NCBI GenBank assembly: GCA_025360605.1
Contig: JANYBV010000032.1
Location: 1 to 59,170 of the forward strand
Direction of reading: 5' to 3'
DNA: 59,170 nt
Source: Alphaproteobacteria bacterium
GTDB taxonomy: Bacteria > Pseudomonadota > Alphaproteobacteria > Rickettsiales > SXRF01
Shown: one piece after another, positions 34,033 to 44,677 of the stretch
How positions within the stretch are numbered: the first letter of the stretch is position 1
How the letters are laid out: every line of letters begins with the position of its first letter
The notes under the pieces: generated by a model
What the model saw: the letters and a program-made list of their open reading frames with translations, nothing else
Databases searched by the model: none
What the model was told of the DNA's origin: nothing
Position numbers and translations under genes: made by a program

Positions 34033-34470
34033 ATGAAAAATAAATCCCCGATCACCTGCACCCGACGTATTGAATTTGATGCTGCCCACCGCGTGATGGA
34101 ACATGAGGGTAAATGCAAGCACCTGCATGGCCACCGCTATGTGCTGGAAGCTACCTTTGTAGCCAAAAACCTTGATGCGCTGGGGCGTGTTGTTGATTTC
34201 GGTGTTATCAAGCAGGAATTGGGCGGCTGGATTGATGATAACTGGGATCATACCACCATTCTATTTGATAAGGACAAAGCACTCGGAAAAGCCATTTCCG
34301 ATATCACCGGCCAGACCATATTTTATCTGCACACCAACCCGACGGCGGAGAATATGGCCGAGTATATTATGCAGCAAGTCTGCCCTAAATTATTTGCGCA
34401 CCTGCCGGTTGAATGCGTGCGCGTCCGCCTGAATGAAACTCCCAACTGCTACGCACAGATAGAGAATTAA
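34033..34470 (+). CDS. queD: 6-carboxy-5,6,7,8-tetrahydropterin synthase
   Basis: A 145-residue zinc enzyme converting 7,8-dihydroneopterin triphosphate to carboxytetrahydropterin for queuosine. FDAAHRV gives the first zinc His; CKHLHGHRY has the catalytic Cys and the HGH zinc ligands; NPTAENMAEYI and RVRLNETPNCYA complete the 6-PTPS pattern. Stop overlaps the convergent pdxH end by four bases. No queC or queE in the window. Confidence 0.93.
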   Translation: MKNKSPITCTRRIEFDAAHRVMEHEGKCKHLHGHRYVLEATFVAKNLDALGRVVDFGVIKQELGGWIDDNWDHTTILFDKDKALGKAISDITGQTIFYLHTNPTAENMAEYIMQQVCPKLFAHLPVECVRVRLNETPNCYAQIEN

Positions 34471-35057
34471 GGATAGAGCTTAGAAGTTTTCCACGCTTCA
34501 CTTGTGCTGGTGAATATGCGGGTGTAGATTTCCCTATCGTGCAGCCTGAAATCGTTCTGTTGCCAGAACTCAATAACTTCAGGCACCACGCGCCAGCCAG
34601 ACCAGAACGGCGGTCTTGGCACATCCTGTCCCTCAAATTTTTTTGTATTTTCGCTCACCGCCTGCATCAATTCCTCGCGGCTGGATAACGGGCGCGATTG
34701 TTTGGACGACCATGCGCCAATGCGGCTTTCACGGTGGCGGCTGGCAAAGTAAGCATCCGCTTCGGCGTCACTGGCGGGTTCAATTTTACCTTCAATGCGT
34801 ATTTGTTTGTCCAGCGCCATCCAGTAAAAGCAAAGCGCGGCAAACGGGTTGGCTTTTATTTCGTCACTTTTTCTGCTTTCCAGATTGGTAAAAAAAACAA
34901 AACCACGTTTATCATGTGACTTCAGCAATAGGATACGGGCAGAGGGTTTGCCTGCGGCAGTGGCGGTGGCAACCGTCATGGCCGTTGGTTCTATGATGGC
35001 TTTATTGCTCTTTGCTTCGTTGAGCCAATGCGTGAATTTATCGATGGGGTCTTCCAT
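34467..35057 (-). CDS. pdxH: Pyridoxamine 5'-phosphate oxidase
   Basis: A 196-residue FMN enzyme forming pyridoxal 5'-phosphate. Family motifs: PSARILLLKSHDKRGFVFFTN, SRKSDEIKANPFAALCFYW, RIEGKIEPAS, SRHRESRIGAWSSKQS, and the C-terminal PPFWSGWRVVPEVIEFWQ with RLHDR. Slightly shorter than the E. coli enzyme. Last gene of a minus-strand cluster, three bases after astA; two upstream enzymes (decarboxylase and AstC) need PLP. Confidence 0.95.
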   Translation of the reverse strand: MEDPIDKFTHWLNEAKSNKAIIEPTAMTVATATAAGKPSARILLLKSHDKRGFVFFTNLESRKSDEIKANPFAALCFYWMALDKQIRIEGKIEPASDAEADAYFASRHRESRIGAWSSKQSRPLSSREELMQAVSENTKKFEGQDVPRPPFWSGWRVVPEVIEFWQQNDFRLHDREIYTRIFTSTSEAWKTSKLYP

Positions 35058-35060
35058 GGG

Positions 35061-36074
35061 TTACACCTCGTAATAGCGCAGCGTATCGCCTTTTTTGAAC
35101 ATCAGTTGTTCAGCGGCCTCTTTGTTCAGGGTAACGCCGGTGGTATTTTTTTCCAGTCCGGTGTAGGCAACGCGGAAATTCGGCAGAGCCGTTGAAGACA
35201 CCATGTATTTTGTGTCCTCTGCGACATCTTTGATTTCCGTCAAAGTGGCGCGCTTACTCTTGCGAACCACGCGTATTGTGGTGCGTTCGCACTGAAGTGT
35301 TGGTCCGGCATCAAATACGTCAATATACCCCTGATAGCGGAAACCTTCTTTTTCCAGAAGGTGCATAGCAGCCTGTGACGCCGCTAGCGGCAAGCCGATT
35401 ACGTCCTGTGCCTTTTGGTTGAGTAGCTTGACGTAGATTGGGTATTTTGGCATCAGGTCGCTGATAAACTGACCGCCTTGCGTAGCATGGATAAAATCGG
35501 CGCGCTGGAATTCCATCTGGAAGAAAAATTTAGCAAGGTTCTGGTAGAACGGGGAATCTCCCTGATCGTCTTGTACACCGCGAATTTCAGAAATCACCAT
35601 ATCTGAAAATAAATGCGGCAATTCGGCCAGCATAAGGAAGCGGCTGCGTGAAAGGAATCTGCCAATACCATCGCGCCTATATTCCGGTAGTAAGAATAAT
35701 GAACCAATTTCCGAAGCACCGGTGTAATCATTCACCATGTGTAGCACGCGTTGATAAGAATATACATCCAGCTCCGAGGAAGCCTGAACAATCGTAGATA
35801 GCTTATACGAATAAAAAGGATGACGCAGACCGACATGTGCGACAACGCCCGTGGTGCCTACCAGCTTATTCGTTTGCGTATCCACGAGGACAAAAAGGAA
35901 CGCATCTTCTTTTTCGGCTTCCGGTGTGCCTTTGCAGGAGTTGACCGAGCGTTGGATTTTACGTTCCAGAACGCTGGAGTCCGGCGGCAGGGAAGTCATG
36001 CCGATGCCTGCTTCACGCGCTAAAGCCAGAATTTCATCATGATCCGAAAGAGTGACCGGCCGCACTAACATCAT
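35061..36074 (-). CDS. astA: Arginine N-succinyltransferase
   Basis: A 337-residue GNAT-related enzyme adding succinyl from succinyl-CoA to arginine, first step of the ammonia-producing AST route. N-terminal VRPVTLSDHDEILALAREAGIGMTSLP, LVGTTGVVAHVGLRHPFYSYKLS and GSLFLLPEYRRDGIGRFLSRSRF are typical. Full length. astB, astD and astE are not present nearby; only astA and an astC/argD-like gene are here. Confidence 0.94.
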   Translation of the reverse strand: MMLVRPVTLSDHDEILALAREAGIGMTSLPPDSSVLERKIQRSVNSCKGTPEAEKEDAFLFVLVDTQTNKLVGTTGVVAHVGLRHPFYSYKLSTIVQASSELDVYSYQRVLHMVNDYTGASEIGSLFLLPEYRRDGIGRFLSRSRFLMLAELPHLFSDMVISEIRGVQDDQGDSPFYQNLAKFFFQMEFQRADFIHATQGGQFISDLMPKYPIYVKLLNQKAQDVIGLPLAASQAAMHLLEKEGFRYQGYIDVFDAGPTLQCERTTIRVVRKSKRATLTEIKDVAEDTKYMVSSTALPNFRVAYTGLEKNTTGVTLNKEAAEQLMFKKGDTLRYYEV

Positions 36075-36090
36075 ATCATTTTACGCCTGA

Positions 36091-37419
36091 TTATTGCGAT
36101 AGGAATACTTTAATCGCCTTATGAAGACGCGCAATGCCTTCTTTCATTTCTTTTTCGGTGATGGTGAGCGAAGGAACAAAGCGCAATACGTTCGGCCCCG
36201 CCTGCAACAGCAGTACACCGTTTTTGCGGCCGATTTCACTGATGTCACCGGCTTTGTTGTGCCATTGCGGTTTAAGTTCCGCACCGATCATCAACCCACG
36301 GCCACGGATTTCAGAAAACATGCCGTGTTGTTTGTTTATCAGCTTTAGCGCGGCGATCAGTTGTTTGCCACGTTCGCGCACGTTGGTGTTGATTTCCACA
36401 GACTGAATTTTTTTCAAGACCACACGCGCCACTGAACATGCCAGCGGGTTGCCGCCAAACGTTGAACCGTGGCTGCCATACTGGAACGTGTTTTCTGCTT
36501 TTTCTCCCACCAGCATCGCGCCAATCGGTATACCACCGCCGAGTGCCTTGGCGATGGTAACGATGTCGGGTTTTACCCCTGGTTCAGCGAAATGGGAAAA
36601 TAGTTTACCCGTGCGCATCATGCCGCACTGTACCTGATCGAGCATCAGCAGCGCGTCTTGTTTATGGCAGAGATCCTGCACATGTTTTAAAAATCCGGGT
36701 TTCACCGGCGTAATACCGCCCTCGCCCTGCACCACTTCCGACATCACCGCGCAGGTGTTTTCATCAATCATATTGGCGATAGCTTCAAAATCATTGAACT
36801 GGCAATAGCGAAACCCGCCTGGGAGAGGTTCGAATCCGTGCTGGTATTTAGGTTGCGCGGTGGCTGTTACCGTTGCCATGGTGCGGCCATGGAACGAGCC
36901 AGTAAAGGTAATGATGTTGCGGCTTTCCGGTGGACGTCCTTTATCGGCGGCGTATTTACGTGCAATTTTAATGGCGGCTTCGTTGGCTTCCCCGCCCGAG
37001 TTGGTGAAGAAAACGCGCTTGGCAAATTTAGACGATTTGACCAGTTCCTCGGCAAGGCGTACCGGAGGTTCGGTGAAGAAAATATTGCTGGTGTGCCAGA
37101 GTTTTTTGGCTTGGTTTTTCAGCGCATCAAGCAGTTCGTCGTTGTGGTGGCCGAGTGCTGAAACCGCAATACCTGCACCCAGATCGACATAGTCATTGCC
37201 ATCCAGATCCCACACCATCGCGCCTTTGCCACGGTCGAGGATCATCTCGCGTGGTTTGTACGCATGGGTGTAGTATTTGCGTCCCAGCTCCAGCAGTTCT
37301 TTGGTTTTACTGGTGCTGTTGTGGCCGATTTTAGCAGGTTTTACACTGGTTTTTTTAGGTGCAGTCGCTTTTTTAGAAACGACTTTTTTAGCCGATGCCT
37401 TCGTTTTTTTCTTCGCCAT
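36091..37419 (-). CDS. Acetylornithine/succinylornithine aminotransferase
   Basis: A 442-residue class III aminotransferase. After about 40 Lys/Ala-rich residues comes the core: KGAMVWDLDGNDYVDLGAGIAV, FFTNSGGEANEAAIKIARK, FTGSFHGRTMAT, MLDQVQCGMMRTGKLFSH and the PLP Lys in TIAKALGGGIPIG. Next to astA it is probably AstC (succinylornithine), though ArgD activity usually goes with it. The Lys-rich N-terminal extension is unusual. Sixteen bases before astA, 23 after the DHS-like gene. Confidence 0.9.
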   Translation of the reverse strand: MAKKKTKASAKKVVSKKATAPKKTSVKPAKIGHNSTSKTKELLELGRKYYTHAYKPREMILDRGKGAMVWDLDGNDYVDLGAGIAVSALGHHNDELLDALKNQAKKLWHTSNIFFTEPPVRLAEELVKSSKFAKRVFFTNSGGEANEAAIKIARKYAADKGRPPESRNIITFTGSFHGRTMATVTATAQPKYQHGFEPLPGGFRYCQFNDFEAIANMIDENTCAVMSEVVQGEGGITPVKPGFLKHVQDLCHKQDALLMLDQVQCGMMRTGKLFSHFAEPGVKPDIVTIAKALGGGIPIGAMLVGEKAENTFQYGSHGSTFGGNPLACSVARVVLKKIQSVEINTNVRERGKQLIAALKLINKQHGMFSEIRGRGLMIGAELKPQWHNKAGDISEIGRKNGVLLLQAGPNVLRFVPSLTITEKEMKEGIARLHKAIKVFLSQ

Positions 37420-37442
37420 TACCTTTTCCCCCGAAAAAATGT

Positions 37443-38507
37443 TTAGGCAAATAACTTTGCAAATCCGCGTTTGGCACGTTTTTTCCAGTGACCGCGGTGG
37501 TAAGCGTCGCTGGCAATGAGTGGAAGAACGCTGGTCGCTTCGGCATACACCATCTGTTCATAGGTGGTGTCTACCTTACCCCAGCTCGATGCTTCCTTCA
37601 GCGTGGATGAGCTGCACGCCCCGTCGCGCACATCGGCAACGGTGATCTGCACCGCGTATTTATGCATTTCCGCGTCATGGCCGAGGATTTCAGCGCAAAC
37701 AACGGTATCCTGAGCGAAATTTTTAGGAACGCCGCCACCGATCATGAGCAATCCGGTGGTTCCGGCTTTGATCTTGATGTCGGTCAGTTCGCGGAAATCG
37801 GCGATCGAATCAATGGTGAGGTATGGTTTTTTCTTTTTCATGCGCTCAACCTGATGCACCACAAGGCCAAAACCAGCGGATGAATCGGTGAATGCCGGAC
37901 AGAAAATCGGCACGCCATGTTCGTAAGCAAGCTGGATCAGCGAATCTTTTTTCTTGGAATTTTTGACAAGCCATTTGCCCATCTCCCAAATGAACTCGCG
38001 TGAAGAGTATGGACGCGCTTCAAGGCTATCCGCAATTTTTCCGATGGTGTGGTCGCACGCCTGCAGCTGTTCTTCATCGATATAAGTATCGTAAATACGG
38101 TCGATGTAATTATCGCGCAGCACCTTGTCATCCATGAACTGGCTGCCCTGATAATGCTTGAAACCAAGTGCTTCAAAAAAGTCCATATCAATAATGGAAG
38201 CACCGGTAGCGACAATGGCATCCACCATGTTATTTTTCACGAGGTCGGTATAGAGTTTCATGCAACCGCCAGCGGAGGTTGAGCCTGCAAGGGTGAGTAT
38301 TACGGAGCATTTTTTATCTGCCAGCATCATGTTGTAAATTTCAGCGGCTTTCGCGGTATCGCGCGAGGTAAACGACATGCCTGCCATCTGGTCGATGATC
38401 GGGCGTGCATCGAAAGAGGTGATGTCGATGTGCTTCACCTGCTTATTCAGCAATTGTGCTTTCGGTGACGTTTTTACTTTGGCCTTAGCATTCGTCGCGG
38501 CTTTCAT
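37443..38507 (-). CDS. Deoxyhypusine-synthase-like aminobutyltransferase
   Basis: A 354-residue NAD-dependent enzyme of the deoxyhypusine synthase family. GGGVPKNF carries the active-site Lys, and DGACSSSTLKEASSWGK matches the GSDSGARPDEAVSWGK region of the eukaryotic enzyme with changed residues. Bacteria have no eIF5A, so the acceptor must differ; bacterial members are thought to make homospermidine or related polyamines. The decarboxylase directly upstream, which would make putrescine (or cadaverine), supports that reading. ITLAGSTSAGGCMKL and TGASIIDMDFFEALGF are further family blocks. Confidence 0.88.
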   Translation of the reverse strand: MKAATNAKAKVKTSPKAQLLNKQVKHIDITSFDARPIIDQMAGMSFTSRDTAKAAEIYNMMLADKKCSVILTLAGSTSAGGCMKLYTDLVKNNMVDAIVATGASIIDMDFFEALGFKHYQGSQFMDDKVLRDNYIDRIYDTYIDEEQLQACDHTIGKIADSLEARPYSSREFIWEMGKWLVKNSKKKDSLIQLAYEHGVPIFCPAFTDSSAGFGLVVHQVERMKKKKPYLTIDSIADFRELTDIKIKAGTTGLLMIGGGVPKNFAQDTVVCAEILGHDAEMHKYAVQITVADVRDGACSSSTLKEASSWGKVDTTYEQMVYAEATSVLPLIASDAYHRGHWKKRAKRGFAKLFA

Positions 38508-38544
38508 TGTATTCTATCCTTTTCTCGAAATGATATTTTTTAGC

Positions 38545-38584
38545 TCAAAAAAATCCCCCACCAGCTCAGGCCAGCAGGGGATTT
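38545..38584 (-). terminator. Hairpin between decarboxylase and DHS-like genes
   Basis: Minus strand AAATCCCC...GGGGATTT followed by a T tract (38545-38553). It can end the decarboxylase transcript or allow partial read-through into the DHS-like gene. Confidence 0.75.
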
Positions 38585-38597
38585 AGTATCACAGATT

Positions 38598-39878
38598 TTA
38601 GTTAACGCCAAGCATGGACAGCAAGGGTTGATCGCCTACTTCAACGACGGTATCGGACTGGAAACCATTGAAACGGGTTGCCATGGTCATCCCGTAGGAG
38701 CCAAGCTGGCCAATTTCGATCCAGTCGCCTTCGTTAATGTCTTCCGGCAGGTGGAATGGGCCTTTCATCGAGTCCAGACTATCGCAGGTTGGACCGAAGA
38801 AAGTGAATTCCGCCAGTTTATCGGAGAAGGTACCCTGCGTGCGTATGCCCTTAACAGGGAATACAAAACCAGGGGAACCGGCATCAAACAGGCTGCCATA
38901 CGTGCCTTCATTGAGGTACAGGGCGTTGCCTTTGCGCAATTCCACACGGGCGATGGTGGAGCCGCCTTCGGCAACCAGCGCACGGCCGGGTTCGCACATG
39001 ATCTGACACTCGGCAAACGCTGGATGCACTCTCAGGCCTTTTTTGATGGCTTTGATGAAAGAACCCAGAGATGGGGGCAACATTCCCGGATAGATGGATG
39101 GGAAGCCGCCGCCGATATCGAGGATATCAAGCTTTACACCCGTCTGGTTGATCAGGTTGGCAACACTCTGCATCGCATAGATGTATGCATCCGGTTCCAT
39201 GCATTGTGAACCTACATGGAAGCATACGCCCAGTTTTTTGCTGACCTTACGGATAGCAAGCAACAGGGAGGCAGCATTTTCCACGGAAATACCAAATTTG
39301 CCGGAAAGGCTGTAAGCGGCGTTGTCGTTAGAGACGGACAATCTAAGATACAGGTTCAGGTCTTCCGCATCATTTGTGACTTCCCGAATTTTCTGTAATT
39401 CTTCGAACGAGTCGAGCGAGAAATCGCGGATGCCATAGGTGTGGTATGCCTTTGCAATCGCTTCGCGGCTTTTGACCGGATGCATAAAATGCATAGAAGC
39501 ATCGGGCAAATGCTCGGCAACGAGTTTAATTTCAGCAAGTGAGGCAACGTCAAAATGTTGAACACCGGCCTTGGCAAGCCATCTTAGCACATTAGGATCT
39601 GGGTTCGTCTTCACCGCATAAAGCACATCACCCGGAAAGGCTTTCAGGAAGCGCTTCGCCATATTGGTGATGGTGTGTGGGCGCAGGCAGTACACAGGTA
39701 ACTCGGGGCGCAACTCATGCACCATGTCGTCAACGCTGCTATACGCGTGCAGAGGCAACTCTTCCAGAATGGAAGGAGCAGGTTTAAGGCGGGCTTTATG
39801 TAGGGGAATGACGTTGGAACGTCGTGCAATTTTTGCTAAGTTTTGGCGGCCTGGAGGCTCGCTAATGGTGTTTTTCAT
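38598..39878 (-). CDS. Ornithine/lysine decarboxylase (fold III)
   Basis: A 426-residue PLP decarboxylase of the alanine-racemase-like fold. YAVKTNPDPNVL has the PLP Lys, FHVGSQ and LDIGGGFPS the phosphate contacts, EPGRALVAEGG the pyridine Asp/Glu region, and FGPTCDSLD the active-site Cys and Asp from the partner subunit. About 45 N-terminal residues precede the domain. Ornithine to putrescine is most likely; lysine use cannot be excluded. First gene of the minus-strand polyamine/arginine cluster, with a structured leader upstream. Confidence 0.92.
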   Translation of the reverse strand: MKNTISEPPGRQNLAKIARRSNVIPLHKARLKPAPSILEELPLHAYSSVDDMVHELRPELPVYCLRPHTITNMAKRFLKAFPGDVLYAVKTNPDPNVLRWLAKAGVQHFDVASLAEIKLVAEHLPDASMHFMHPVKSREAIAKAYHTYGIRDFSLDSFEELQKIREVTNDAEDLNLYLRLSVSNDNAAYSLSGKFGISVENAASLLLAIRKVSKKLGVCFHVGSQCMEPDAYIYAMQSVANLINQTGVKLDILDIGGGFPSIYPGMLPPSLGSFIKAIKKGLRVHPAFAECQIMCEPGRALVAEGGSTIARVELRKGNALYLNEGTYGSLFDAGSPGFVFPVKGIRTQGTFSDKLAEFTFFGPTCDSLDSMKGPFHLPEDINEGDWIEIGQLGSYGMTMATRFNGFQSDTVVEVGDQPLLSMLGVN

Positions 39879-39914
39879 CTATTATTTATCCACTTATTGA
39901 TTGTTATACCCTAA

Positions 39915-39954
39915 GGTTCATTAATCAGAAAACCAACGAACCGTTTGCTAAACG
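39915..39954 (-). promoter_or_regulatory. Two adjoining hairpins in the decarboxylase leader
   Basis: Minus strand CGTTT-agc-AAACG followed at once by GGTTC...GAACC, about 40 bases before the start codon. Alphaproteobacterial decarboxylase genes may carry the speF leader motif; I cannot confirm that here. Confidence 0.35.
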
Positions 39955-40133
39955 ACTGTTCTTTAATTGATAAAATCACAAAATACCCATGTGTTGTTAA
40001 CGAAGCGACCCTTATAATAAGAATCGCAGGAATAATAAAGCAAAAAATTGATTCTGTATAAGTGTTTTTTTCATTTTCTTTCAATAATGTCACTACATGT
40101 CTGTTAACTATTATTTTGATAGTGACATTTTGA

Positions 40134-41639
<1,506 letters not shown>

Positions 41640-41694
41640 GTCATTAGGCTCTAGGGATAACAACCAGTTTTTCACCATTATATTTCCCTGAATT

Positions 41695-43020
41695 ATGACC
41701 CCCGGCGCACGCATCCAAGCCTCCATCGAAATCATCGACCAGATTCTCATGGCGTGGCAATCGCCCAAGCGCATTCCTGTCGATAAATTACTGGAGCGTT
41801 ATTTTAAAGGGCACCGCTACATCGGCTCCAAAGACCGTGGCGCGGTGAGTGAGTTGGTCTATTGGGTGCTGCGCCACAAAGCATCACTGGTTTGGTGGGC
41901 GGATCGCCTGAACCAGCGTTTACATGGTCGTACATTGATATTCGCCGCGCTTGTTCTGCGCAAGGATTACAATCCCGACAGCATCAAAAGTCTGCCAAAA
42001 GACAGCCAGTATTCCCCTCCCCCGCTCGATGAATTTGAAACGAAAATGGTTGCCGAACTCGTGCGCCATGATATAGCCCATCCCGATATGCCGGACTATG
42101 TACGCTTGAATTATCCCGAGTGGATGGACACAAAATTACACGAAAGTTTTGGCACATCGTTTGAAGAAGCACTCAAAGCACTCAATGGACAGGCACACAG
42201 CGATCTGCGCGTCAATACGCTTAAAACAACGCGCGAACAACTGGCGATCGACCTGCAAAAAGAAGGATTTGAAACCAGCCCTACATTATTATCACCCACC
42301 TGTTTGCGTTTGTCGAAACGCGGGCCGGTGTTTACGTCGGCTCCGTTTAAAGCAGGTCATTTCGAAATGCAGGATGAAGGTTCGCAAACAGTGGCACAAC
42401 TGGTGGATGCGCAACCTGGACACCGCGTCATTGATTTTTGTGCGGGCGCTGGCGGAAAAACATTGGCAATTGCTGCCGCGATGAAAAATAAAGGACGCAT
42501 TCTTGCATGGGACACATCAGAAAAACGCCTTTCGCAAATTGTGCCGCGCATTCGCCGCGCCGGTGTCGATAATATACAGACCCACATCATCACCTCTGAA
42601 AATGATACATTCATCAAACGCCACAAAGGTACGGCTGATCGCGTATTGGTGGACGCTCCATGCAGTGGTAGCGGCACGTGGCGGCGCAACCCCGATATCA
42701 AATGGTGCTTCAACCAAAAAGATCTCGATGAAGTGATGGCAATACAAAAATCGATTTTGCAGAGCGCCGCACGGCTTGTAAAAAAGGGCGGACGACTTAT
42801 TTATGCAACCTGTTCTGTGCTTAAAGATGAGAATGAGAGCCAGATTGCGGAATTGTTAAAAAGTAGCAATAATTTCAGGGTTGTTTGTCCGAAAGAAATA
42901 TGGGATAAAAAGGGCACCGAAAATAATACCACAGAAGGTGTGTCATATTTTTGGGTAACACCACACGAAGATGGTGTAGATGGTTTTTTTGTAGCAGTAC
43001 TTGAACGGGTGCAAGACTAA
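41695..43020 (+). CDS. RsmB/NOP-family rRNA cytosine-5 methyltransferase
   Basis: A 441-residue SAM-dependent RNA m5C methyltransferase. FCAGAGGKTLAIAAAMKNKG is the SAM site; DAPCSGSGTWRRNPDIKW has the Cys-release motif and YATCSVLKDENE the catalytic Cys. The first 140 residues replace the NusB domain of E. coli RsmB by a related helical region, so 16S rRNA C967 is a likely but unproved target. It lies 55 bases after guaB, on the same strand. Confidence 0.9.
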   Translation: MTPGARIQASIEIIDQILMAWQSPKRIPVDKLLERYFKGHRYIGSKDRGAVSELVYWVLRHKASLVWWADRLNQRLHGRTLIFAALVLRKDYNPDSIKSLPKDSQYSPPPLDEFETKMVAELVRHDIAHPDMPDYVRLNYPEWMDTKLHESFGTSFEEALKALNGQAHSDLRVNTLKTTREQLAIDLQKEGFETSPTLLSPTCLRLSKRGPVFTSAPFKAGHFEMQDEGSQTVAQLVDAQPGHRVIDFCAGAGGKTLAIAAAMKNKGRILAWDTSEKRLSQIVPRIRRAGVDNIQTHIITSENDTFIKRHKGTADRVLVDAPCSGSGTWRRNPDIKWCFNQKDLDEVMAIQKSILQSAARLVKKGGRLIYATCSVLKDENESQIAELLKSSNNFRVVCPKEIWDKKGTENNTTEGVSYFWVTPHEDGVDGFFVAVLERVQD

Positions 43021-43092
43021 ACTAGGCATTGGTTACAAGCTCACTATAAAAGCGAGTTTGCAAGCAGCGCCTTAAAGGGGAGATTGTTATAG

Positions 43093-44199
43093 ATGAAGTC
43101 ATTCATCACGGCGTTATCAAGTTTGTTCTCACGTTGGTTTCATAAACGTAATATCATCATAGTCTCGGAACGTAAGGTTAAGCACATTCCCGTCGGCGGA
43201 ATTGTTCAGTTCGTCACTATACTCTTAATGATTGGCGGTGTCGGCTGGGCTTCCTACTCTACAGGTAGTTATATTGCTGCACGTTCCGCGCTCAAGGAAC
43301 AAGGTCAGGCACTCCGCAGCGTCACCAACGCGCACATCGAAACAAGTTTCAGTAGTGTGTATCAATCCGGTGTTCGCAACAAACCATCGGTGGATGTAGG
43401 GCCTTATAAACATAGCCTGCCCAGCGTTTCGGTGGACGGCCCTATTGCCGCCCTCTCCGCTTTGGATAATGCCAAACTCGTTGCGCGCATCACACTGCTT
43501 GAAAGCAAAGTGATCGAACTTAAAAATACCAACGAAGCAATCGTTCAGCGCGTACAGGATAAAACTGCGGGCAAGCTGGAAGACTTAGAAAGTATCATTA
43601 AACATACCGGCCTAAGCACGTCCGATCTCAAGCGTCAGTATTCTGAAATTAAGGCGGAAAAGAATAAGCATGTGCATCCTGAAGGTGGCCCTTACATTCC
43701 TGTAGACAATGTAGTCTTGCCTCCGCAGGCAAAAGAAATGCTAAACAATCTTGATAGCCTTGCAGTGCTTACTCAGATTGTAGGCAACCTGCCACTGTCT
43801 AAGCCCATTAAAAACTATGAAGAGCAGAGCGTATTTGGCCACCGCATCGACCCTTTTAACGGTCATCTTGCGTTTCATTCGGGGCTTGATCTTTCAGCAC
43901 CAGCTGGTTCCAAGGTGTATAGTACTGCCGATGGCAAAGTGGTTTCAGCGGGGCGTAATGGTGCCTATGGTAATGCTATCGACATTGAGCATGGATTTGG
44001 CGTTTCAACTCGCTACGCGCACTTGAGTGAGATATTGGTTCATGAAGGGCAGATGGTCAAAAAAGGGGATCCTATTGGTGTGGAAGGCAGCACTGGTCGG
44101 AGTACCGGCTTGCATTTGCATTATGAAGTCCGCTACCACGATCAGGCGATGAACCCTAAAAATTTCTTGGAGGCTAAGCATGAAGTTTCGGAAGAATAG
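43093..44199 (+). CDS. M23 family peptidoglycan endopeptidase
   Basis: A 368-residue envelope protein: a short cytoplasmic start, one membrane helix at about 38-58, a coiled coil near 125-200, and a C-terminal LytM domain. Zinc ligands are seen in HSGLDLSAPAGS (HxxxD) and LHLHYEVRY (HxH). It should cut peptide cross-links in the periplasm. Its end overlaps the bactofilin start by 20 bases, a pairing known from many bacteria where bactofilins place the hydrolase for cell shape. Confidence 0.93.
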   Translation: MKSFITALSSLFSRWFHKRNIIIVSERKVKHIPVGGIVQFVTILLMIGGVGWASYSTGSYIAARSALKEQGQALRSVTNAHIETSFSSVYQSGVRNKPSVDVGPYKHSLPSVSVDGPIAALSALDNAKLVARITLLESKVIELKNTNEAIVQRVQDKTAGKLEDLESIIKHTGLSTSDLKRQYSEIKAEKNKHVHPEGGPYIPVDNVVLPPQAKEMLNNLDSLAVLTQIVGNLPLSKPIKNYEEQSVFGHRIDPFNGHLAFHSGLDLSAPAGSKVYSTADGKVVSAGRNGAYGNAIDIEHGFGVSTRYAHLSEILVHEGQMVKKGDPIGVEGSTGRSTGLHLHYEVRYHDQAMNPKNFLEAKHEVSEE

Positions 44200-44659
44200 T
44201 CCGGCCAATTCCATCGCTACGGTGGTGGGAAAGCAAAGCAAAAAAGAAGTCTCGCCTTCCATTATAACGCGTGATGTAAACTTGCTTGGCAACATTGTCA
44301 GCGAAGGCAATATCGATTTCGACGGCACGCTGAACGGAAATATTCGTTGCTCCACCCTCACCATCCGTAGCAACGGCTACATTAAAGGCGAAGTGGTGGC
44401 TAATAACGTGGTTGTGTATGGCAAGGTCAAAGGCCTGATCCGCGCAAAAAATGTGCAGCTCTGCTCGACATGTAACGTTGAAGGTATCGTGATGCACGAA
44501 ACCATCTCCATTGAAGATGGCGCATTCATCGACGGCAAATGTAAACGTACCGACAAGGTGCATACGTCTGATGAGGATGAATCAGAAAGCAGTGACTTTG
44601 TATTCGAAGATTCTTCTTCCGATACCAAAGTATTGGAAAACATCCGCCTCATCCGCTAG
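44180..44659 (+). CDS. Bactofilin
   Basis: A 159-residue polymer-forming cytoskeletal protein. Central right-handed beta-helix repeats run from about residue 30 to 120 (IVSEGNIDFDGTLNGNI, LTIRSNGYIKGEVVANNV, VYGKVKGLIRAKNV), with disordered N- and C-terminal tails typical of the family. Overlaps the M23 gene, so both are translated from one message. Forms filaments on the inner membrane; role in shape or stalk-type growth is inferred from family knowledge. Confidence 0.93.
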   Translation: MKFRKNSPANSIATVVGKQSKKEVSPSIITRDVNLLGNIVSEGNIDFDGTLNGNIRCSTLTIRSNGYIKGEVVANNVVVYGKVKGLIRAKNVQLCSTCNVEGIVMHETISIEDGAFIDGKCKRTDKVHTSDEDESESSDFVFEDSSSDTKVLENIRLIR

Positions 44660-44677
44660 CTTATTAAGCGTTTCCAT

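Noticed and set aside
36826-36836. GGTTCGAATCC, resembling a tRNA T-loop
   Set aside because: Lies within the aminotransferase gene and no cloverleaf surrounds it.
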